Origin: Paramecium pentaurelia
Lineage: Eukaryota; Ciliophora; Oligohymenophorea; Peniculida; Parameciidae
Direction: 5' to 3'
DNA length: 64,000 bases
Assembly: GCA_905183005.1 (NCBI GenBank)
Contig: CAJJDO010000060.1
Location: 62,001 to 126,000 of the forward strand
The position numbers and the translations under genes are program-made. Under the pieces are notes generated by a model. That model worked only from the letters and a program-made list of their open reading frames with translations, was not told the origin of the DNA and made no database searches. The first letter of the stretch is position 1; the number at the start of each line of letters is the position of its first letter. Shown here one piece after another: positions 1-12,600 of the stretch.

Positions 1-444
1 AAATGAATAAGAAATTGATTTGGTCTATGATATGATGAGAATTGCTCATAAAAAAGTAATAAAGAAGAGTTATCATAATTTAGCTCTCCAAAAATTTTAG
101 AAATACTTTTGAAAGTGAAGATTTATTCGGTTTGATATTAATTGAAGAAGAGAAAAATCCATTAATAACTACAACCAAAGAATCTGCTAAAGTTTAAAGA
201 ATACTGATGGAAACAAGAACAAGAATGCTTAATTAAGTCACTGTAATTTAAGTATATAATTATTCTCTAGCAAACTAATTCTTCAACCTACGTAATGAAT
301 GCAACAACTTATTAAATTTATGTATGGTTTGGAGTCTTCTTTGTAATTGTCTTAATTGGTATTATTTATTCTATGGTAACAATGGAAATTCAAAAGGATA
401 CATTATTATATGCTAAATTCTTAACAACAGATCAAAGAAATTGA
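1..444 (+). CDS. C-terminal part of a single-pass membrane protein, ATP6AP2 (renin receptor)-like (5' truncated)
   Basis: Only the last ~128 codons lie in the window. Introns at 56-83 and 243-270 (28 nt each, GTA...TAG) restore one frame ending at TGA 442-444. The protein has a mostly polar region, then one strongly hydrophobic segment (starting VWFGVFFVIVLIG) and a ~25-residue tail ending DTLLYAKFLTTDQRN. The layout of one TM followed by a short tail with the pattern M-x3-KDTLLY matches the C-terminus of ATP6AP2, the V-ATPase accessory/prorenin receptor (MDPGYDSIIY in animals, from memory of the family). The assignment is an inference from this short tail; another type I membrane protein is possible. 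The N-terminal lumenal domain is outside the window. Confidence 0.5.
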
Positions 445-853
445 GTAGTATATGTAAATATACACCATATATGTTTTATAAAAATTAAAGATCTTTCTCT
501 CATTATTATCCTAATATTATTACATATTCTTCATTTTAGTATATATTCCTTTATCTCATTTATATAAATATATAGAAAAATGAATTCCTTTATACAAAAT
601 ATGGAAATTTATCAATTAGAATAGTTAAAATATATTTTAGATATGATTTTTAATACTTATTTCTTATGATCATTGTCATTGTTATTTGACTGATAAATTA
701 GATACAAGTATTAATATTAACATTAATATGATTTACATTAAAAAATATTCTAATAATTATGAATAGTTAAAATATATATGTCATTGAAAATATATTAGTT
801 CTAATTATATTCTACAAGTATTATTGATATTTAATAAATTATTTTCATTTTTT
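445..853. other. Intergenic, AT-rich
   Basis: About 400 bases of very AT-rich sequence between two plus-strand genes. I see no sustained reading frame or RNA gene. It should hold the promoter of the downstream channel gene. Confidence 0.5.
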
Positions 854-3587
854 ATGAATAATTCTGATATCGAAAAACTTATTGAAAATTATGAAGATGA
901 TCAATAAGTTGAAAACAATCAGCCTGTTACTCTTGATTTTAATTAGGATAGACAAGGTCAAGTCCCTCAACAACATCGATTTTCATCTTCTAAATTTAGG
1001 GAAAGATTATCATCTATAGATCCTCTAAATTGGGCAAAAAATATTAAGATGCCATAAAATAATTATTATTCTTATCCATGTAGTCTATAGCAGGCTGAGC
1101 TACATAGATAATGTCATTATATTTAACCAGATTAAGAATTTCTTGATAAAACTGATGCTTAAGAATGTCCTTGTTGCAAGTAATATGATGTCATTTATTT
1201 TAGTAAACCATTAAACAGAAAACGTATTAATTTCCTTACAGTCAACATGTGGTAATTATTAGTTGATGATTACGGCATAGCTGCACCTTTATATTTTACT
1301 TTTCTTAAATTTTAGATGGCCTTATTTGTCATCATTTTTTGTGTATATGGCATATTCTTCATTTATGAAGTTAATTCAACATGCGCAAATCCTGATAAAA
1401 TTTGTTTGCCTGAAGGAGATATGAAGATTGAGTATTAAAGTGCATGTGATTTAAATACCATCTACATGTTTGTAGCCATGGATCCTTTTCTTGAATAACT
1501 TGAATGCTCTGCTAAAATTGAGATAAATAATGGTGGAAGTGGCTTTAAAAAAACATATATTTAAATAGCAGCATTCATTATTTTTGTTATAAACATAATG
1601 CTTCCATTTGCATATGAAATTATAATAAGATACAAATAAATTAAATATTGGGATAAAGAACCAGTTAATCATGTAACTGAAAACAAAAAGTCAGTTTATG
1701 TAAGACATTTGCCATACAAAATGACATCCGAAGAAGTTCAATAAACTATTTGCAAAGCGATTGCTATGAATACTTTTGATGAAATGGCCAAAAAATCAGT
1801 ATTGTTTTAAGCATAGAATGTTATCTAAGAATTGGTTTATATATATGATATACATGAAGTAAATGAGATGAATATAGAAAGAGAAAATACTCTACTTGAA
1901 TTTATGATCACTTTGGAATAATTGAAAGAGTTATAGGAAACGGGAATAATTACCACTTATAGTGAAAAATAAGCCAAGACATATTAAACATTCACACTTG
2001 AAATGCTTGAGAATCTATTTAAATAATAGTTAAATGATATTGTGTATAAGACATAAAAGATTAAATCATATTTAAAGAATGGACTACCTTTTACAAACAA
2101 AGTTATCATTAAATTTGAAACTAAAGAACAAAGAGATGCTGCCTATTTACATTACAGGAAAAAATGGTATTAGAATGTAAGAAATTATATCTAAAATATA
2201 GTTATTAATCAGATATGAAGTAATGAAATAATAAACTAAATTAAAAGAATTGCAGAAAAATTAAGTTGCTGATACTTCATCTTATATAGATAGTCGAACT
2301 GTCTCAGTTGATTAGTTTTAAATACAAGATTCAGAGGCTGATAATCAAAAAGCTAGAATTAGTTTATTTAATTAAAATACTTACTTGGCTAAATAGTAGT
2401 TCGATTATAGTAATAAATATGTAGAATAAATACATTATTAAATGGGAGTTAAGAGAGGTTTCTCAATTAACGGAATCTTTTGGGAGAATTTGGGTATGGA
2501 TACTTTTAAAAGATTAAAATTTCGTTTAAAAGCCATATTCACAGCTGCAATTGCAAGTTTTTTGTTAATGGGAAGTTTTGAATTAATTTATTTTTACTAA
2601 AATAATCCGAATTAAAAAGATAAGAAATCTTCTGGATCATTGTCTGCTTGGGAGAAACTATTTGCAAATTTCTTGGCTATTTTAGTAACATTTCTATCTA
2701 GTTATACTACATTAACAATATTAGGTTAAATGGCTAAGAGTAGAAGGAGTACATTTATTGAAGTTGAAGAAAGTATCATGCATTTTTTTGTCATTATTTA
2801 ATACTTTCTAATTTAATTTTTCCCCTATTTTGCAACTTTTGAAATTTGGGGAGGTAGAAACTAAATTGTAGCTTGTTATGATTTAGTAACATTATCCTTA
2901 CATAGAATAATATTCAAATAAGTTTTCCATACTTTTCACATAAGACACACTAGATTTTGGCTTAGAAAAAGAAAAGCATTGAAGAATTTTAATCCAAAAA
3001 ATTTTTTTTAAGGATAATTAAATTAAATTATGACTCCAGCCTTTATATCATAGAGAGGAAGATAGTTTAATATGTTATTTATATTAACAACAGCTTTATG
3101 CCTAATATATATATGTCCAGTGGCAGTACTATTTTGTCTAGCATTTACAATTTATATTTATTTTTGGGATAAATATGCAATTACTCATAATTATTAAATT
3201 GATAAAAGATTTACAATTAATTTATTAAGTCATTAAATAAAATGCTATTAAATAGTTGTCTTACCATTTAGCATTTATTTATTCCTTAGATTATTTTGGA
3301 GATTTAGTTGGGTTATATATGGTGCTTTTAGTGCAGGACTTGTTATGATTGTTATTATTATCTTCAAAAAGCCAATTGTGAAATTCATTATTTTTAAAAT
3401 ATGTAGATTGAAAAAGAAAAGACCTTAGGTTGAATATCGAGAACAATCATTCTTTAAAAGTTATAACAAATTCTTTGAAAGTAAATAATTAAAATTTATA
3501 AAATTAGATTTAAGAATAGAATCCTTAACAGAAATTTTGGTTAATTCACTTAGAATGAACGAAACCGATTCAACAAAAAAAGATTGA
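854..3587 (+). CDS. OSCA/TMEM63 (CSC1-like) mechanosensitive cation channel homolog
   Basis: The 902-residue product has one 25-nt intron (2177-2201). The cytoplasmic N-terminus has a CPCCK motif near residue 105. A first TM lies near residues 150-175 and a second follows a Cys-containing loop. A large cytoplasmic loop then opens with VYVRHLPYKM (near residue 279), the RRM-like strand of the OSCA intracellular domain, and closes near residue 535 with FWENLGMDTFKRLKFR, matching the family signature W-E-N-L before the pore TMs. Many hydrophobic segments follow, then a basic tail. OSCA/TMEM63 proteins are dimeric, calcium-permeable, stretch- or osmosensitive channels of the plasma membrane. The start is the first ATG of the open frame. 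The family call rests on the loop signature and topology. A TMC or anoctamin relative is a less likely alternative. Confidence 0.7.
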
Positions 3588-3683
3588 TCATATTATGTGC
3601 AATTTCAATAGTATAAATATTATATTGTATTAACTTTGATAAATAAATAAAAAAAATAAAGTAATAATGAAATTTCTATAATT

Positions 3684-5055
3684 TCATTTTAAACTAGAGC
3701 TTTTTTTAAGTTTGGATTTCTAATCTGTATCCATTCTCTTACATAATTCTATTAATCCTTATTTACCATTTTCTCTATTTTAAATTATAAAATCATGTTT
3801 TAACAATTCTCTTAATGTGGTTCTATTTTCATAATTCTAAAATTATATGAATAAATTACTTTAATCAAACATTTTTGAGTGAAATCTTAAAATAAAGTAC
3901 TTCTTTGTTTACTAATCTTAGGAGCAGGTTAATTTACAATATTATACATAACTCTTATAGGATGTTCATCAAAATATGGAGGATCTCGTTCTGATAATTC
4001 ATATGCTATGATTCCTAAACACCAAATATCAGAAGCTTCTTCTATTATTTATTATTCTATTATTTCTGGAGCAATCCAATAAGGATCTTTATTTTTTTTG
4101 AATTAATTCTTGTAATCCATAATCAATAATTTAACATCTCCTTTTTGATTTATCAATACTTTCTTAGAACTTAAATGTTTGTGGATCTTACCTTTAAAAT
4201 GTAAATATTTTAATCCTAACAATATTTGATAAAGTATATATCCAATTATTGATTCATCTATTTTTTTATCAAAGAGTTTAATTAATTTTCTAAGATTTCC
4301 AAAATTCATATATTCTTATATTATAAAACTAATATTATAAGTATATTTTACAAGCATCCACTATGGAGATATGTTTCATGGTACTTCACAATATTTGGAC
4401 ATTCTAATTGTTGAACTAATGATATTTCTTTTTTTAATCGATAGCAATTAAAATTATCATAAAATTTAAATACTTTAGCAACCAAAACATGATTTAGTCG
4501 TCTATCAATAATTTTATAAAGCTTACAATTTACCCCTTTTTCTATCTATTCATTAAATATATATTTTTGAGCAGGATTTTCAATCAAAAAATCTGTTTAC
4601 GTCATGACCTCATTAGAGGTTTATTTTGATGATAATTCTTTTCCATCATATATTTCAAGTATTGAGATAAAGTTTACTGTGTCTTTTACAATTTCATTTC
4701 TACTTACACCACTATTATATATTTCTTTTTCTATTTCTACATTAAGACCGATCAAACATAAATTTGCATCTGTGTCAATTTTCAATTATTGTTTCAAATT
4801 CTTTTAGTTTTCTATAGAATTCTTTATATCTAGAATACAATCTGGTAATCTATGAGTTCTCACTTCTTCAGGTAATTTATTTGTCTCAACAACTTATTAT
4901 TGATCAGCATCAAGATGAGATGCCCATTCCTTTGGAACCCCAATTAATTTTCCAGTTAGAGGATCTCTTTTAATACTTATACATTTCTTAACATCTAAAG
5001 GTCTGATATCTGACTTTGACTTTGATAAAGATTCCTAACATTATTTGTTACCCAT
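3684..5055 (-). CDS. PAK/STE20-like pseudokinase with N-terminal CRIB-like motif
   Basis: Introns at 4329-4351 and 3837-3859 (23 nt each). The product begins MGNKQC, a possible N-myristoylation site. Near residues 25-45 it carries DPLTGKLIGVPKEWASHL, which resembles the PAK p21-binding (CRIB/PBD) sequence after the ISxPxxF core. The C-terminal half is kinase-like: a VAK lysine, a helix-C Glu, HxSGCFFIIQEYMNFGNL in the hinge region, APEII and DIWCLGIIAYEL. The catalytic residues are gone: HRDxKxxN reads HKHLSSKK (Asp to His, Lys to Ser, Asn to Lys), and the DFG position reads MDYKN with no Gly. No glycine loop is visible. Inference: a catalytically dead scaffold or small-GTPase-binding pseudokinase at the membrane. 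It is convergent with the channel gene (96 bp apart). Confidence 0.75.
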
Positions 5056-5264
5056 TTAATTTAATGAAATTGTATCATAATGAATTAATTCATATTAGTT
5101 TATATTAAATTGCAACATGTACATATAGAAATTAAATATCTAATAATAAATTAAAATTTCACAATAGAAAATAGAGAAAGCAGTTAGAATTTAAATTTTA
5201 TTAGATGTCAACAAGTCTGTTCATTTGAAAATATGTAAATTAATAAGAAATAAATATTATTAAA

Positions 5265-6620
5265 TCACTTGTTTAAATTAATTTCAAATAATTCAATAAT
5301 TTTATCATAAAGTTACAATAAATTGGAATTACTATATGTATTTTTTTAAGGTCTTAATTAACTAGCTGAATGTTTAAAATCATTTAAATAATGTTAAGGA
5401 TTTTCAACTTAATTTTTTTCTGCATCTTTTAAAAAAACACCTAATTTAGTAATGCATAATTTTAATAATTATTACCAATCCTTCTTATCATTTTAAACAA
5501 ATGAAACTATAATAAAATTATCTTCTAATTATGCAATTTTATTGTCTCTTTTTATAGATGTGAAATTAATCAATTCTTTTAATAAATCATCATAAGAATC
5601 TAAATCTAATATTGATTAAGAACAAACTCTTTTAAAACTTTTCATTACTGTTGTAAAGTCTTCTTCATCATTTAATATAAAAAATAAATCAATTCTTAAT
5701 TATTCAAGTGAAAAAATTGGTTATTATTATTTCAGATATTTTTAGAATATTTAATCTAATTCCTTAAAATCTTCTAAATTTAATTGTTTTTTATAATTAT
5801 GTAAAAGATTTTTTACATTCTCCAATTATTCATAAAATATTCCATTATTTGGAATTCCTTCCAATGCTTTCTATAATGGTGTAAATTATGATGATTCATT
5901 TTAATAAAATAAAACTAAACTATGAATAAGTTCCATGTATTCTTAATTTACTTTAATAGAACCATTAATATGATATTAAAATTCAGTATAATAAGCAGCT
6001 ATTTACATACTGTAAGTAGAATATTATTAAATATGTTTCATAGCTTTTAGAGTTCTTAATAAAAGTTCATCAAATTGTTAAGCAGATTCTAAATATGGTT
6101 ATTTTTATTGTTTAAAACTAAATGGAGATTTTACTTCAATAGATTTATGTTCTTTAAGTAATAATTCGAAATCTTCTGAAAAGTTTTTCATTCTTCTAAT
6201 ATAATCTTAAGATAATGGAGCACAAATGATATTTCTTAAAAGATTAATTTGATTAATAACTGAAAAGAGATGCTGAGAAGCTTTAATCCATAATAAAGCT
6301 TCATTAAGTGGTTCTATACTCTCTTTATAATGATCATCAAATTTAAGAGATAATCTCAATTTCTTTAATTCACTAAGTAAAGAAGGATCTGGAGTTTTAG
6401 AATTCTAAAGAGATGATGAGATTATATCTAAAATATTAAAGATGAAATCATCTACAACTTTTACTTAATCTAAAAATTCTTAAAGTTTCATCTCATATTC
6501 TCTTTAAGCTCTAATTTTAGATTAAAATATTTCTTCCTCAAATAATTTACCATATTCTGCTGTGTTTCTAATATCTGGAACAATTACTTTATCACCTGTT
6601 GGAAGAAATCTAGATTTCAT
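5265..6620 (-). CDS. Hypothetical alpha-helical protein, 451 aa
   Basis: A single intron-free frame from ATG at 6620 to TGA at 5265. The product is rich in Leu, Lys, Glu and Gln with few Gly/Pro and no TM segment or signal peptide, so it should be a soluble, mostly helical protein. The N-terminus reads MKSRFLPTGDKVIVPDIR. I recognise no domain. The pattern of amphipathic helices would suit a helical-repeat or tethering-complex subunit, but that is only a guess. It is divergent from the dual-specificity phosphatase (260 bp between start codons), so the two may share an upstream region. Confidence 0.7.
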
Positions 6621-6880
6621 TTTAAATTTATTATGAAAATTAATGAATTATAATAAAGAATTTGTTTAGTAATATAAAAAGTTGAATTAAAAAAATAATA
6701 AAAAAAGAATTTTCTAATCTTTAAAGAAATAAAGTAAAGTATTATTAGAAGAAGCATTAATAATATGAAACCATAATGATTAATAAAATTGGTACTTTGA
6801 ATATAAAAATTTAATATAATACTTCGTTAATTGAATATTATTTTTAATTTATCTGTTTGCAAATGTTTCACACTTATTTA

Positions 6881-7735
6881 ATGCCAAAACTAGGAGGTAT
6901 CATATATAAAATAATATGATAGACCCAATGAATTGTATAATTTAGGGTTAAAATGGAAAAGGAGGATTATATTTAGGTAATATTGAGAGTGCTGGTAATG
7001 GGAAACTATTAGGCCATCATGATATTGGTGCAATATTAGCTGTAATGAGCACCAAGGATTACACATATGATGCACATATTGCTCATAAGGTATAATATTG
7101 TTTTGTATAGAGTAGTTTATTAGAATTGATGATGCTGACTTTGTAAATTTAAGTAAGTATTTTGAGGAAGCTATCGATTTTATAGATATAAATCGATAGC
7201 AAACAAATGTATTGGTACATTGTCATGCAGGAGTATCAAGATCTGCAACTATTGTTATTGCTTATCTTATGAAAACTTAAAATATGTCGTTGGAATAAGC
7301 ATTTAAACATGTTCAAAACTAACGACGCATTGTCAATCCCAATCCTGGATTCATGAGACAACTTAAATAATATGAATCAAAATTATAGGGTTCTAATTCT
7401 CTCAGAACTTCAACAGTGAAGTAGAAGGAGAGATAACATTCATAAACAAATCTTCGTTAAAGTTAATATATTTAACATCCTACTGATAATTACAACTCTC
7501 TCTATTAATAATATCAACCTCATCGCCAATATCAAAGTGCTTCAGATTTAATGAGACAATCTTAATACAATTACGAAAGACTTAACTCAAGGTAATCATT
7601 TAAATGATCAATATCATTAGATAAATGCATTATCCCTATATGCCATAACATTATGCACCATATGTTAGAAATTATAGTGTTCCCTATGGATAGAATCCAC
7701 TAAACTTTTCTACTTATAGATAGGGATGTTATTGA
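6881..7735 (+). CDS. Dual-specificity protein phosphatase
   Basis: The 257-residue product is encoded with introns at 6897-6922, 7090-7115 and 7592-7620. Residues ~15-145 form a compact DSP catalytic domain. The signature is HCHAGVSRSAT with the nucleophilic Cys near residue 97 and Arg at the end of the P-loop. The preceding general-acid loop has IDDADF with candidate Asp residues, and RRIVNPNPGFMRQL is the typical DSP helix after the loop. The C-terminal ~110 residues are low-complexity, rich in Gln, Tyr, Ser and Asn, and probably disordered. DSPs remove phosphate from Ser/Thr/Tyr. The substrate cannot be told from the sequence. All key residues are present, so it should be active. The 3' end faces the next gene across only 34 bp. 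Confidence 0.88.
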
Positions 7736-7769
7736 TTTTTATATAGTATAAAACTTAATAATATGTTCA

Positions 7770-9361
7770 TCACATGATACTTTTGGAGAATACAAATTGT
7801 TTTTCTTGATTTGTCTTTTCACATTCTATTTGAGTTTTGAATTACTCAAACATTCTTAATTTCTCATGATTCTCTTTTGATGGTCTTTTTGATTATTAAT
7901 TCTGCTCTAATTATTGCATTAATACTTCAATCAAATTATTTTCTTCTAATACTAATTGTTATATAAATTAATAAATTACCAGAATCCTCATCTATTATTT
8001 TTTATTATTTCTCAAAATTTTTAGAATATTCATTCTATTCACATAATTCTATTATTGTCTTTAATGATGGTAGATGCTATTTTCTACGTTCAATTTTTGG
8101 TTTTAATTTCTATTTGATATTAATAAACCAATGATGTTTAATTGCTTCCTCTAATTTTATTCTATGATCTTTTTTATCAAGCAACCTTCTCAATAGGTCT
8201 AATTGAGAAGCACAATAAACCATTTTATACTTATCTTTAATTAAAAAGTTTATACATTAAGTATTTTTATCAAGTTATGACAGATATTCTTCTGCTTTAT
8301 CAATTAATTCCATTTAAATTCTATCCACTCTTTCATCTTTCCTTTTTTAATGAACAAAAAATGTCAAAAAATACAATACAATTCCTATTTAATACAAATC
8401 ACTATTAATTGATGGTTTAGCAATTCCTTATTATATTTCAGGTGCTATATAACTCTCATGAACATTTGATAGGTATTAATCTAAAGGTTCTTAGTCAATA
8501 CGACTTATAAATGCCATATTAACTAAGAATAGTTAAAGAAAGGAAGATTGTGTATTGATAAGGATGTTGTTTGGTGTAATGTTACCATGATAGATGTTAT
8601 TCTTTCTTAAAAATTTGAGAGATTACAATAATTGCAAAATTATCTAAAATTAAGTAAGGCAGAATTACTGATGCTAATTGTGTTTGATCCAAAATCAAAC
8701 CTTAATTAAGGAGATCCAATAGTTTCTCACATCTAAAATATTCAAATATTAAATAGATGTAATGGTTATCATCATATACCCATTTCAAATCTAATAAAGA
8801 TGGATGTTTTATGCTTCTCAAGGTTTGTATTTCACTATGCAAAATATCGACTGGTGATGTAGCTCTTATAGAATGAACATATGATGTATAATATTTTTTG
8901 GTTTTTTTGTGCTGGACAATATAATAATCTTTGATGATCTATTCCAATAAGCAAAACTTGTTTGAGAAATTTGTTAACTTGCAAAAGGATTTCAATTTAG
9001 GCATCCATTCTAAATATTGCTATTTGTTGTTAAAGAACATTAAAAGATGCCCTGTTGAACTTGATAGTTATATACCATAAGCATCAAATTTGTAACATTA
9101 TTTCAACTTTGTAATTTTACAATTAGAGAGTACTAAGTATTAATCAGCAATCACAAGTAAATTGGGTATGAACAGTACAGTAATGTTGAGGAAGCTTTCT
9201 TAAATGCTATAATAAATAGTTAATTAGGATGTTAAAATGGGGGTGGTTTTATTGATTTCATCCATTTATTTCTCTGGTAATTTAGTTAAGCAACTCTGCT
9301 TAAAAACTTGAATTGGTATTTCATTTACTAGATTGAGAATTCTTGAAAAATCAATATTCAT
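7770..9361 (-). CDS. Pseudokinase with N-terminal PH-like region
   Basis: Introns at 8644-8668 (25 nt) and 7952-7979 (28 nt); 512 residues. Residues ~1-150 contain predicted strands ending in LLMFFNNKQQYLEWMPKLK, reminiscent of the last strand and helix of a PH domain (weak call). Residues ~160-400 follow kinase order: a hinge-like YIYLIFEYF, then IYHGNITPNNILI in the catalytic-loop position, SYIAPEI as APE, and SDLYQIGIVLY as the F-helix Asp. HRD is HGN, the DFG position reads VNMAF, and the VAIK lysine is replaced (YTSYVHSIR). The three hallmark catalytic motifs are therefore lost. The C-terminal ~110 residues are charged and probably coiled coil. Inference: a signalling scaffold. It is the second dead kinase within 6 kb. 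Confidence 0.72.
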
Positions 9362-9663
9362 AATTAAATATTATTAAAATTACAGATTAAATTGAAACAA
9401 AAACTTTTAATAGTTATTCCTGTCTAGTTTAGAAATCTAAATGAATTGACAAACCAAATATAATAAATCTCTTATTATAAAAATTATATATTATATAGCT
9501 TAGAGAGGGGGGAGTACAGGGGGGAATACAATTTGGTTTTTATTAAATATATTATATGCATTATGGGGTGCAAGTAAAACACAGAACATAATGTATTAAA
9601 TATGAATTAATAAAAATGGTGGTATCCTATTGTGTTTTCATAAATATTAATTTAAATAAAAAT
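9362..9663. promoter_or_regulatory. Divergent intergenic region with two G6 tracts
   Basis: This 302-bp gap separates the divergently transcribed pseudokinase and USP genes, so it should contain both promoters. Inside it are two runs of six G at 9507-9512 and 9519-9524, separated by agtaca, in otherwise AT-rich DNA. Apart from this I see no recognisable element. Confidence 0.45.
9507..9524 (+). repeat. Paired G6 tracts
   Basis: Six G at 9507-9512 and six G at 9519-9524 with agtaca between them, in the divergent promoter region of the pseudokinase and USP genes. Not the Paramecium telomere repeat (GGGGTT/GGGTTT). Confidence 0.9.
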
Positions 9664-12600
9664 ATGGACGTGAAGAAGAGTAAAAAGAAACCCGAATTGA
9701 ATGAACAGTTATTTGTCGGGAATTACATTGATGTTTTCCATCAAGGAAGCAAGTAACATAAGTTGGCGTACATTTTGTAAAAAAGTGAAAAAGAAATTGA
9801 AATCACATATGATGGGTTATCTAGGAAGGAAAATGAGGTATAATGTGTATCCCTTAAATATAATAGATAATCAAATTATCACAAAATAGGATCAATTTTG
9901 CTCGAAGATTCACATTAAGTAAGTAATTATTTACATTAAGACTACACTGGAGATGATTATCGATAAAGCAAGACTTCACGTGATTACCTTAAATATTCAA
10001 AAGAGGAATGTGAGAAAAATATAAAGGAACTAAATTCTATAATGTAAAATAATTTTCAAGGTCTTTCACCAATTGAAATATGTTAATCTGTGCGTGTGAG
10101 ATAATTCATTTGGTTGGACATGGTACTCTCTAGTGAATTTTAATCAAAAGAATTGCCATTAGCATTGGAATACATAAAAACTTATTACAACTTTATTAAG
10201 TGGTATTTCGAGTAGTTCCCCAAGTACTTTGCAGATGTAAGCTAATATTCTCACTAACTCAGTATATGAGATTCCAAAACAATTAAGAATTGTACATCCT
10301 TGATGAACGAGTCTCAATAGCAGCTTGTCTTTAAGAAGTATGTGAAGCCTTCTGTATGCTCTTTGGTTCCATTTGGAGATTATTGAAGCAAGAAAACTCC
10401 TTCTTCTATGTACTTCTATTCAAATTAAATTTAAGCTAAACTATGATAATCTTTAATAGTATTTTGAAAAATTCTTTCCAACATAAAACTTTTAAAATTT
10501 AACTTTGAATCCCAATATTGATGATTGGAATCTCTATCAAGGAGCTTCAGACATATAAAAATGCATCAGGAAGACTTGGCCATTTTATTTGAGAACAATG
10601 TTATACTTTAGATAAATAGGAGGACTTTAAGCATGGGAAGGATTACTGAAACCTTAAGATAATACTGAATACAATTATATTCCATTAAAAGCCATGAATA
10701 GGATAGTACTAACATAAAAATATTTGTCCTAATATTTTCAATAATCAGATTAGGCATAAATGGCAAAGAGGACATTTGAATGGTTATAAAATAGAGTGAA
10801 TAATATGACAATTTAAGATATTAAAGACACAGATATTGATTAAGTTAAAGATCTCACTACAGATCATTAATATTATTTTCAAAAGGGATTCACAGAGGAT
10901 CAACTAAACAGATTAACAGATGAAATTTAATTATAGTTATCACTGAAATTTTTAAAATCTTCATTTTTAGAAAAGAGAGTAAAAGGCATAAGTGAGATTA
11001 AAGATTTTACAGAGAAATTAAAATTTGATTAACAAACTAATCTAAAATTTAGGAGTTCAATCAATAAAGATGATTTAATTAAATGGATTTCATAAAATAA
11101 AATTCTAGATTACACATTATTGGGAGATTCTGTACATCCAGAATTGATTAAAAGATCAAGTGATGTTGCAGTATTTTTATGTCGAAATTAAGCATTTCAA
11201 ATAGATTACATTGATAAAATATGGATTAATAATTATGATAAACATGAAACTACATAATTAGCATTATATGAATTCTTTAAGATAGTTTCACCATATTTAA
11301 ATTTTCAAGGAATTGAAAAACTATATAATCATATTTCTCTTATATCCTACTCTAAATATAATGAAAATATTGTAAGTATGATCAAAACATTTACTGAATC
11401 AGCATTATCTTAGAAATTTCATGAATAACAATTATAACTGAATCCAGAAAAGAGATTTATGACTTTTAATTAACTTTGGGAATTATTACAAGATAGGGAT
11501 GATCAATTAACAAATAGTGTTATTTAAGAATAGTGTTTTTCTGCAGCCAGATAAATTATCTCATAAGTTTAATAGACAAAACAATTTATTTCATGTTATT
11601 TTGGCAAGTGTTTTGAATTGATTGGTAGTCATCAATCTGTTTATTAGGCAATTAGTTTTGTACATTATTTCCTAGATAAATAATTTAAAGATGATTTCAA
11701 TGGCAAAAGAGAACTTATTCAATCTACAGATGATAAATATAATATTATTGAACTCTTTGTATAAGATATTGAAGTCTATATGGAAAAGGTGAGATAATAT
11801 TTTAAAAATGAAATTCCCTAAGATATAATCATAAATGGAGTCTAAAAATTTAGTTAAAATGTCTTTTTTAGATTATAAATGTTACATTATCTACTTTAAT
11901 AAACTCATCTTAAGATTACTTATGAATAAAGTGTTAGACTTTGGGATACTTTATCTACAAAAACTAAAGGAGGCATATAAAAGAAAGAATTAAATAAGAT
12001 ATTTATAACCAATTATTAAATGGATACAAATTCATTTAGAATATGTCCAATTTATTTTGATAAAGAAGGAGAATCTAAATTCTTTAAATAGATCTTATGT
12101 AATCCAGAAAGAAATGATTACGAAAAGTAAATATTTTTTATATATTATTAGTTATACCATTGAAGATTTTGAATTATTTTAAGTGTTCTTTAAACAATAT
12201 AATCAAACTCGTCAAACATTAAAATATTTTAATAACTTATACAGATTTTTAGTTAATGATCATAATTTTGAGGGTAAATCAGCCATTTGGTAAATCTTTG
12301 CTAAAGTTAAAGATCAACTATTATTAGAATAAATCTCTTATTTTATTATTAATCTGTATACTTAATTAAATTAAAATCTTGATTAATAAAGTGATAAAAT
12401 TTATTAGGAAATGATGGACAAATGTTTAGATTTGATTTAATAGCAATGTCCAAGTTTGACTACAAGATCAATTAATCTATTATTGCAATTATTTAACTAC
12501 TTTTAGAGTGGACCTCCTTCTAAGAAGTCTTCTAAACCTATAAATTATACTACATTCAAAGTTTAACTATAATAACCAAATAATTTGATTAAGTACATGG

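Noticed and set aside
9500..9530. G-rich stretch as a telomere or chromosome-breakage site
   Set aside because: The runs do not repeat in GGGGTT or GGGTTT form, and genes continue on both sides.
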